Source of the DNA: a virus
IMG/VR virus record: IMGVR_UViG_3300009149_000118
Coordinates: 1 to 36,931 of that record
DNA: 36,931 nt
Direction: 5' to 3' (one strand)
Both the position numbers and the translations under genes were made by a program. The notes under the pieces were generated by a model. The model made no database searches and was not told where the DNA came from. It was given only the letters and a program-made list of their open reading frames with translations. Position 1 is the stretch's first letter, and each line of letters opens with the position of its first letter. Below are positions 31,574-36,931 of the stretch, one piece after another.

Positions 31574-32398
31574 TTAACCTATTCGCAAAACATTCATATT
31601 AAATAATTCAGTATTACCAGAAGATAGTATATCATAACCTTTATATTTTTCATGAACAAATGCTCGTAATATTGCTTGCTCCGTTATAAAAGCATATTGA
31701 CCCTCTTCAAAATCCCAAGTCTTCACCACATCAAATTTTAACCTATCATCAACTGACCATCGTTGTTCTATAGTTTTATTGGTAATACCTATCTTATGAA
31801 TCTCGGTATCTTTAATTTTTAAATAATAAAGAATAGCAGGTTTATTGGGATCGAAACCTCCACCAGTTGAACACGTTGGACATCCTTTACCTTGATTAAC
31901 GTCAGTAAATTTAGCAAACCACCTGTGACCATGCTCACACATAAATTCTGTTTTAGTTTGACTATTAATGTACTTACCAACTAACCATATACCACGATGA
32001 TTAATTCTTTTATTTATTTCTTCTTTTGTCAATGTTCTGTTATTAACATCACAAGTCGGGCAACCAGTACCTTTATTAACGATGTGACTAGAATCAGTAA
32101 ACCACCTGTGACCATGCTCGCACATAAATTCTGTTTTAGTTCGACTATTAATGTACTTACCAACTAACCATATACCACGATGATTAATTCTTTTATTTAT
32201 TTCTTCTTTAGTTAGTTTTGTGTCAGAACAAGTTGGACATCCACATCCACGATTGACACTGTTAGAATCAGTAAACCACCTGTGACCATACTCACACATA
32301 AATTCTGTTTTAGTTCGACTATTAATGTACTTACCAACTAACCATATACCACGATGATTAATTCTTTTATTTATTTCTTCTTTAGTTAGTTTCTTCAT
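31574..32398 (-). CDS. GIY-YIG-like endonuclease with three tandem zinc modules
   Basis: I take the ATG of MKKLTKEEINKRIN (32398); a TTG at 32413 would add five residues. Three almost identical modules of 58-61 residues follow, each with LTKEEINKRINHRGIWLVGK, an MCE-x-GH motif and a G-x-G-CPTC or GCPTC motif. The pattern C-x3-H, then C-x2-C, suggests one zinc per module and DNA binding. The C-terminal 92 residues look like a GIY-YIG or T5orf172 nuclease: PAILYYLKI, HKIGITNKTIEQRW (Arg218 in the 279-residue numbering from 32413) and FITEQAILRAF with a candidate catalytic Glu245. It is probably a free-standing mobile endonuclease between virion genes. Confidence 0.75.
   Translation of the reverse strand: MKKLTKEEINKRINHRGIWLVGKYINSRTKTEFMCEYGHRWFTDSNSVNRGCGCPTCSDTKLTKEEINKRINHRGIWLVGKYINSRTKTEFMCEHGHRWFTDSSHIVNKGTGCPTCDVNNRTLTKEEINKRINHRGIWLVGKYINSQTKTEFMCEHGHRWFAKFTDVNQGKGCPTCSTGGGFDPNKPAILYYLKIKDTEIHKIGITNKTIEQRWSVDDRLKFDVVKTWDFEEGQYAFITEQAILRAFVHEKYKGYDILSSGNTELFNMNVLRIG
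31918..32389 (-). repeat. Three near-identical DNA repeats within the endonuclease gene
   Basis: Blocks of about 110 bases beginning at 31918, 32101 and 32275 are nearly the same; by eye I see about three differences across the shared part (for example GCTCACAC, GCTCGCAC and ACTCACAC). The spacings are 183 and 174 bases. The segment between blocks, which encodes the CPTC end of each module, is more divergent. The near-identity at DNA level points to a recent or homogenised duplication. Confidence 0.8.
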
Positions 32399-32495
32399 AT
32401 CGCTAATTTCCAATCAAAAATTATCAATCGTTTAGGATTGTAGCAGAGAAGTGATTGAATCTTCTTTTTCAGGAGCAACCCCTAGCTACAAAATT

Positions 32496-32504
32496 AGTAT
32501 AACA
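32496..32504 (-). promoter_or_regulatory. Possible extended -10 promoter before the endonuclease gene
   Basis: On the minus strand TGTTATACT (TG-N-TATACT) matches an extended -10 element with five of six bases of TATAAT. It lies in the 108-base gap between the stop of the upstream gene and the endonuclease ATG. The best -35 candidate, TTGATA, is 20 bases upstream, too far for a normal promoter, but extended -10 promoters can do without one. Confidence 0.3.
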
Positions 32505-32506
32505 TT

Positions 32507-32827
32507 TTAACCTCTAATTACTATCAACCATCCCCAAGATTCGTGAGATGGGCCGAACTTAGGTAATACTTTTTGAATAACGTATTGTTCAGTTCCTGAC
32601 ACTAAATAATCACCATTTTCAGGTTTAGTAAATAATTGTCCATCAAAATCTAAACGACATACCATTGCTTGTAAATCATCTTGTGATGCTTCGTTAACTA
32701 ATGCTTGTTCTCTAACGGCACCAGGTGTTCCCATCCATACAAGAAAATTATCACCGGTTGCAGGTCGAGTAATGGTAAATTGTGCGCCAGCAACTTTAAT
32801 AACATTATAAAACCGATTAATGTCCAT
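32507..32827 (-). CDS. Head closure / head-tail joining protein candidate
   Basis: The 106-residue product is beta-rich: QFTITRPATGDNFLVWMGTP, a helical loop, MVCRLDFDGQLF, then NGDYLVSGTEQYVIQKVLPK and WGWLIVIRG. The size and the D-Y-L-V-x-G-x-x-Q-Y-x-I pattern are like small stopper proteins of siphophages. It follows the connector gene, the usual site. The identity depends on order and fold pattern only. Confidence 0.5.
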   Translation of the reverse strand: MDINRFYNVIKVAGAQFTITRPATGDNFLVWMGTPGAVREQALVNEASQDDLQAMVCRLDFDGQLFTKPENGDYLVSGTEQYVIQKVLPKFGPSHESWGWLIVIRG

Positions 32828-32836
32828 GTTGACCTT

Positions 32837-33481
32837 TTAAATAAATGTTGATTTGAACCTATCTAATGTGGAAGAATATTCCATAGGAGATGTTCTGTTA
32901 TAACCTGTTGCATTTTCTTCAGTATTATAATATTCAATACTATAAACTCCAGGTATTGCTTCCTTTTTTATCGGTCCATTACTTAAAGATCCAGTTGCAG
33001 GATTCATTGACCAACGAATAGCCATAATTTGATAAAATACACCTAATATTTCAGCAGGTATAGGACAATATCCACCATAATATCTCACTTCGAGCTTATT
33101 ATAATTATAAAAATAACCTCCTATACCTTTATCATCTCTAGTATAAGCAATTTCAGCATCATCACCTAAAACACAAACAACCGATTCAACAGGATTAGAT
33201 CCTAAAGGTAATCTTACAACAAAACCAGGATCAAAATTTGACTTACGATAATACTCCACTCTATATTGTAGAGGTATTTTTTGATTAAGATAATTCTCAA
33301 TAGAACCACTGGTCGCATCAATTGAAGATTGAATAAAAGGATCTTGTGTTAAATCGGTGATACCTAGATAATCTTTAACTTCTTGAACAGTGGGCCAATC
33401 ACATAATGCAAAAGGGTGAATTGCTAGTTTTGTACCACTTTCAGTCGTTAATGTGTCTCCACCCTCTGTTAACAAATACAT
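32837..33481 (-). CDS. Head-tail connector (gp6-like)
   Basis: The central part has the connector signature: WPTVQEVKDYLGIT, DPFIQSSIDATSGSIENYLN, a strand region LQYRVEYYRKSNFDPGFVVR, then the helix IPAEILGVFYQIMAIRW and a C-terminal YSIEYYNTEENATG segment. This matches gp6-like head-tail connectors, which form a ring beneath the portal. The first 22 residues (MYLLTEGGDTLTTESGTKLA) form a short Thr/Gly hairpin of a kind found in many phage proteins and not part of the core domain. AGGAAC precedes the ATG. Confidence 0.75.
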   Translation of the reverse strand: MYLLTEGGDTLTTESGTKLAIHPFALCDWPTVQEVKDYLGITDLTQDPFIQSSIDATSGSIENYLNQKIPLQYRVEYYRKSNFDPGFVVRLPLGSNPVESVVCVLGDDAEIAYTRDDKGIGGYFYNYNKLEVRYYGGYCPIPAEILGVFYQIMAIRWSMNPATGSLSNGPIKKEAIPGVYSIEYYNTEENATGYNRTSPMEYSSTLDRFKSTFI

Positions 33482-33483
33482 AA

Positions 33484-33717
33484 TTAAGTTCCTATGACGT
33501 TAGCTGCTCTTAAAGATGCTAATAAAGTATTATAATCTGCAACCAATGTTGCCACATCTAATGCAACTGAATCTGGCACTGGTGTAGCCATCGCTTTAAG
33601 ATCAACGATATCTTGAGTCGTTGTTTTAACGGTTGATGAACTTTGAACAATCGCTACTTCTTCAGCACCCGTTAAGGCTGCTGCTGCTGGTAAATTTGAT
33701 ATACTGGTATCTGCCAT
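33484..33717 (-). CDS. Small fibre-like structural protein (possible head fibre type)
   Basis: The 77-residue product starts MADTSISNLPAAAALTGAEE, VAIVQSSSTVKTTTQDIVDL: the ISNLPAA-ALTGAE-VQ-TVKTT pattern is the trimeric lead seen in many phage fibres. The C-terminal half, LDVATLVADYNTLLASLRAA, is a helical segment of a kind I recall in small head-decoration proteins. GGAGAG precedes the ATG. It sits just before the connector, on the head side of the gene order, which fits a decoration or head fibre better than a tail part. Confidence 0.55.
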   Translation of the reverse strand: MADTSISNLPAAAALTGAEEVAIVQSSSTVKTTTQDIVDLKAMATPVPDSVALDVATLVADYNTLLASLRAANVIGT

Positions 33718-33761
33718 TTTCTACTCTCCTATCTTCAATTGTGTATTATTCTTCATAAACA

Positions 33762-34427
33762 TTACCAAGTCACCGCATTGATACAATCAATATTGGTGCA
33801 AGCATTTATTTCTGCTATTTTTACTGCTTCATGCTGAAATTGAGCATTGATAAATACTCCTAGATGTATACCAATTTCTTTTAATTCACCGTAAGTAACT
33901 ACTTGATAAGTGTTATCACCCATCTTCCAATTTACTGTATCTGCATCAGTTAATCCAGCATTGGCTGAATTAGTTACTGCTTGGTGCATCGTTGAGCGGT
34001 TTCTAATATTGACATCAACAATGAAAGTGTTTGCTAAAGAAGTCGTTACTTCCGTTGTGCTGTTAACTAACTCATCCCGTTTTTCTTTCATTTCAGAAAG
34101 TTTAGCGTCTTTAGCCTCTTGCAGTAAAATAGCTAAATACTCAGCTTCTTGAGTCGCTTGTGTAACAACTACACCTTCTTCATCAGTGTAATCACTAAAC
34201 ATGGACACTTCTTTATACGTCTCTACATATACCCCATTTTCCTTAACTGGTGTATCTTTGACTACTTGATTAAGTGCATTAGAAGCTACAGGTTTAGGAG
34301 TCTTATTAATGAAAAACCAAATATCCAGTAACACAGGTTGTTTATTTCTAGGGAATGAAATACTAGGATTGTCAGCCTTTAATTGGCTGAAACTTTTTAT
34401 TTCTTTTGTTGTGTCGTTTATATACAT
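33762..34427 (-). CDS. DUF4376-like fibre accessory / assembly protein
   Basis: The N-terminal half is a small beta region (SFSQLKADNPSISFPRNKQP) with a linker. The C-terminal half fits DUF4376: AKLSEMKEKRDELVNS, TFIVDVNIRNRSTMHQAVTN, VNWKMGDNTYQVVTYGELKE and IGIHLGVFINAQFQHEAVKI. Proteins of this type accompany fibre genes and may help folding or attach to the fibre end. AAGGAAAATAATA just before the ATG is a good ribosome site. It directly follows the DUF7483-like fibre gene. Confidence 0.65.
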   Translation of the reverse strand: MYINDTTKEIKSFSQLKADNPSISFPRNKQPVLLDIWFFINKTPKPVASNALNQVVKDTPVKENGVYVETYKEVSMFSDYTDEEGVVVTQATQEAEYLAILLQEAKDAKLSEMKEKRDELVNSTTEVTTSLANTFIVDVNIRNRSTMHQAVTNSANAGLTDADTVNWKMGDNTYQVVTYGELKEIGIHLGVFINAQFQHEAVKIAEINACTNIDCINAVTW

Positions 34428-34439
34428 TATTATTTTCCT

Positions 34440-36317
34440 TTATACCGCTATAGCATAGTAAATATAGGTTGCTGTATTTACATTCAGGTTAGCTGTTGCT
34501 TCTTGTGTCACTGCAAATCCTAAGTTATCAGCTACAATAGCTGTAATTGTTTGTTCTGCTGAGGTGGTATTTAATTGAAGCATCTTAGTAAAGCCCCTCA
34601 TAGTATCTACAAACCACCAATCACCTGCTTCGTCAGTGCGCTTAATCAATACAAATTTACTGCCTACCGAGAACCCACAATCTATGATATTACTACTGTC
34701 TGTTGTACCGTCACCTATGTATGAGCCTACTTTAGATATACCTGCCAAGGTTGCGAATAGGTAGGCTACATTTGCTGCATTAAGTGTATTAGAACCTGAT
34801 GTATCTCTTATTGTAAATTGAGTGCTTGTAGCCGCTGTAGAATTAAACCAGGTTATAGGTGGTGGTGCTTTATTTGTCGAATCTAGTATTAAGCCTGTTG
34901 TCGCGCTGGTATATACAATCCAGTTAGCTACCCCATCTCTATTCTTAAACCATATCATTTCAGGGATCACACCTAGGCTATGATCAAATAAACCCGTACC
35001 CCCTGTACCTGTATAAGTAACTACATCAAAGAAGCCTTGTGCACGTTTCCACATCCATGAATAAAAGGTGGTATCTGTTCCTGCATCTTTATTGAACCCA
35101 TTCATATAATCAAATGTCCAATCAGGTGCTGTCGCTTCTGCACCTGTACTGTTCATTTGCAATAGACCAGTACCTGCTAATCTAGTAGACGTATAATTAT
35201 TTGTAACTGAATCAATATTTCTGGTTATACTCGCATCAGTCACAAAACCACTTTTATAGGCAGGGAGCGTAGAGCCATCTTTTGTATCAATAGCAAACAC
35301 CTCACCAGCACTCGTAGGTGTTTTCATGGGTCTGCGGATTGCCATGTAGATGTAGTCACCGCTTGCTGACAGCTTTTGAATGAAGCCTGTTGGCGTAATA
35401 TCAACGATATCTACAGTATTATAATCTATAGCATTCGTATTTGGAATCAACCAACCATCGAACCCTCCAGTAGTTATACCTCTCATTATGTCTGCTTGCT
35501 CCCAATTCCCTATAGCTGAGGTTTTCTTAACCAAAACATATTGAGGTTCCCATCCAATGGTTATTTCTTGAGGATTACTTACTGCTGTATAACCTCCACA
35601 AGCAATCATCCCATCACTACCATCACCACTTGGACCTAGTGGGTCATCTGCGAATAGGTAGGCTATGTATGTATTGAAATTATTATTAGTCTGTGATCCA
35701 GAGCCAAGTGAAAATACACTATCTGTTGGTTCAGTATTATTCCAATATAAGCTACCTCCAGAAGAAGCTGCTATTGTATTTAATAATAAAGCGTCTGTAG
35801 CAGTTGTGCTTTTATGATAAACAAACCAATCATTAATAGTACTAGTGACTTTAGTTATAATCATCCCAGGAGCAACACCTAAGTCATGCGCTATCTCTCT
35901 ACCTGCTACACCATTGCCAGTGTAAGTAACTACATCAAAAAAACGTGGGGCTTTTCGGAATGTCCATGATGCGTAAGCTTCAGTATTGGTATTAACTTTA
36001 ACATCAGCTCCCAGGGTAAAACCTGTTGTACCAAAAGCTGTTATTGTATCTGCATCTGATACTTCTGCTGCGTCAGTCTCACTAGTTAATGTATTTCCTG
36101 CACCCCTAATGGTATCTGTTATAACATGCGTATCTGCGGCATCACGATTTTTAATCCAAACCATGCCATCTTCAGTAGACAGGTCAATATCATTAACTAT
36201 GCCTAAGGCTGCACCAGTACCAGTGTATAAATAAGTGCTAAACACATCTTCAACAGTTAAAACTACATCACCTTGTCCACCTTGTTCAACACCTTGTAAT
36301 GCTTTCAATAGATTCAT
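34440..36317 (-). CDS. Duplicated DUF7483-like fibre or virion surface protein
   Basis: The start is set at MNLLKALQGVEQGGQGD (36317), four bases after the upstream stop; the frame from 36350 would overlap that gene. The protein holds two copies of a long unit. Copy 1 has FFDVVTYTGNGVAGREIAHD, LGVAPGMIITKV, NDWFVYH and YVLVKKTSAIGNWEQADIMR; copy 2 has FFDVVTYTGTGGTGLFDHSL, GVIPEMIWFKNRDG and FVLIKRTDEAGDWWFVDTMR. This matches the DUF7483-type proteins I recall from marine phages. It is probably a receptor-binding or virion-surface fibre. No catalytic motif is seen. Confidence 0.65.
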   Translation of the reverse strand: MNLLKALQGVEQGGQGDVVLTVEDVFSTYLYTGTGAALGIVNDIDLSTEDGMVWIKNRDAADTHVITDTIRGAGNTLTSETDAAEVSDADTITAFGTTGFTLGADVKVNTNTEAYASWTFRKAPRFFDVVTYTGNGVAGREIAHDLGVAPGMIITKVTSTINDWFVYHKSTTATDALLLNTIAASSGGSLYWNNTEPTDSVFSLGSGSQTNNNFNTYIAYLFADDPLGPSGDGSDGMIACGGYTAVSNPQEITIGWEPQYVLVKKTSAIGNWEQADIMRGITTGGFDGWLIPNTNAIDYNTVDIVDITPTGFIQKLSASGDYIYMAIRRPMKTPTSAGEVFAIDTKDGSTLPAYKSGFVTDASITRNIDSVTNNYTSTRLAGTGLLQMNSTGAEATAPDWTFDYMNGFNKDAGTDTTFYSWMWKRAQGFFDVVTYTGTGGTGLFDHSLGVIPEMIWFKNRDGVANWIVYTSATTGLILDSTNKAPPPITWFNSTAATSTQFTIRDTSGSNTLNAANVAYLFATLAGISKVGSYIGDGTTDSSNIIDCGFSVGSKFVLIKRTDEAGDWWFVDTMRGFTKMLQLNTTSAEQTITAIVADNLGFAVTQEATANLNVNTATYIYYAIAV

Positions 36318-36321
36318 ATCA

Positions 36322-36931
36322 TTACACCGTCTTAATATCTGTACCAACAACTGTTAGCGTATAGACATCATCCTTATCTTTAGTTACTAACAATCTATCT
36401 GTACCTGCTACTGTTAGCGTAGGGGCAACACCTCCCGCAAATAGCATGGCAGCTGGCCAAGTGATTGTACAATTACCTCCATTAACAATATCAAAAATAT
36501 AAGCACACACATTGCTGGCTACAAAATTACTAAAAGCAATCGTTAATGTACCAGCAGCAGGTGCGGTTATTTGCTGCATATCTCCTGCTGAATAATCAAA
36601 CGTATGCGTGGTGGTAGTTGCTGGTGTTGCGTCTGCTGCTTGAAGATAACTACTATCTGTTATCTGATTGCCGTTACAGTCTAAATTACCCCCTAACTGA
36701 GGTGTAGTGTCTCCTACAACATCAGCTAATTTTTCAGTATCTAATTCATTCAATGCAGCTTGTACATCAGTTGCAGTTATAGTACCTGCGGGTGTATTAG
36801 CTACTTCAGCAGCAATTTGGTCTGCCTGTGCTCCTGCTTCAATACCGTCCAGCTTGCTTTCATCTGCAGTTAAAAATGACGCTGTTGTTGCGTCTAATAC
36901 AGCTTTATTAGTGTGCGTATGTACGTCTGCT
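36322..36931 (-). CDS. Tail-fibre-type protein, 3' part (5' end outside window)
   Basis: The frame is open to the window edge, so the gene starts beyond 36931; a TTG at 36753 sometimes suggested as a start lies in the middle. The upstream part contains the fibre signature HTHTNKAVLDATTASFLTAD, ESKLDGIEAGAQADQIAAEV, NTPAGTITATDVQAALNELD, which is very common in trimeric phage fibres. The C-terminal 130 residues are beta-rich (GGNLDCNGNQITD, CAYIFDIVNGGNCTITWPAA), a pattern of phage fibre tip domains. It is the first visible gene of the late operon here. Confidence 0.8.
   Translation of the reverse strand, partial: ADVHTHTNKAVLDATTASFLTADESKLDGIEAGAQADQIAAEVANTPAGTITATDVQAALNELDTEKLADVVGDTTPQLGGNLDCNGNQITDSSYLQAADATPATTTTHTFDYSAGDMQQITAPAAGTLTIAFSNFVASNVCAYIFDIVNGGNCTITWPAAMLFAGGVAPTLTVAGTDRLLVTKDKDDVYTLTVVGTDIKTV

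Noticed and set aside
31918-32389. CRISPR array
   Set aside because: The repeats are about 110 bases long, coding and in frame with zinc motifs; spacers are absent. The same holds for the 15-base repeats at about 530-820.
32414-32460. Small stem (CAATC / GATTG) followed by T5 before the endonuclease gene
   Set aside because: Only five pairs, too weak for a terminator, and it would block the gene it precedes.
31574-32506. Group I intron or intein hosting the endonuclease
   Set aside because: The flanking genes are complete with own starts and stops, and no intron core or splice motifs are seen.
36322-36753. Fibre gene starting at TTG 36753
   Set aside because: The frame continues upstream to the window edge with the conserved fibre signature, so this codon is internal.

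Overview
The window is part of an AT-rich genome of a tailed double-stranded DNA phage (Caudoviricetes). Siphovirus morphology is inferred: there is a tube protein, a G/GT-type chaperone pair and a 2,215-residue tape measure, and no sheath gene is visible. The host is probably a Gram-negative, perhaps aquatic, bacterium. This rests on a lipobox protein, a Gp49/66-family protein, an M15-type lysin, and fibre families I associate with marine phages. No integrase, lysis repressor, tRNA, CRISPR array or replication gene is visible. Both window edges cut through genes.

Left arm (1-3340, plus strand): a tightly coupled run of small genes, mostly overlapping by 1-23 bases. They include a pentapeptide-repeat protein, a DUF3310-like protein with an N-terminal Cys cluster, a four-Cys mini-protein, several unknowns, and two adjacent paralogues with a helix-turn-helix-like segment and a shared C-terminal motif. 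This looks like an early or accessory module. It ends in a tail-to-tail junction: its last stop codon overlaps the last stop codon of the late operon, next to a perfect 12-bp inverted repeat.

The rest (36931 down to 3337, minus strand) is the late region. In transcription order it holds: a tail-fibre-type protein cut by the window edge, a duplicated DUF7483-like fibre, a DUF4376-like fibre accessory, and a small fibre-like protein (36931-33484); head-tail connector, head-closure candidate, a GIY-YIG endonuclease, a small unknown, gp10-like neck protein and tail terminator (33481-30212); the major tail tube gene, which seems to have its own promoter, a ribosome-site hairpin and an intrinsic terminator (30100-28702); the G/GT chaperones joined by a canonical A AAA AAC -1 frameshift site (28610-27862); tape measure (27840-21193); baseplate/tip proteins, a fibre-like protein and a fibre chaperone (21196-16954); and two very large lectin-like proteins of 1,664 and 883 residues with eight LamG-like and three SPRY-like modules (16967-9317).

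Then comes a lysis-like segment (9279-6127) of small membrane and coiled-coil proteins, a lipoprotein, a DUF1353 protein and an M15 peptidase-type endolysin. The operon ends with small structural genes (6097-3337). Two of these loci look broken or split: a beta-helix protein cut at its conserved C-terminal motif, and a small structural protein with a frameshift.

The most notable observations are the tube-gene expression unit with its sequestered Shine-Dalgarno, the GT frameshift, the triplicated zinc-module endonuclease, the split genes, and the hairpin at the convergent junction. I did not find a complete new defence or regulatory system that I could defend from sequence alone.
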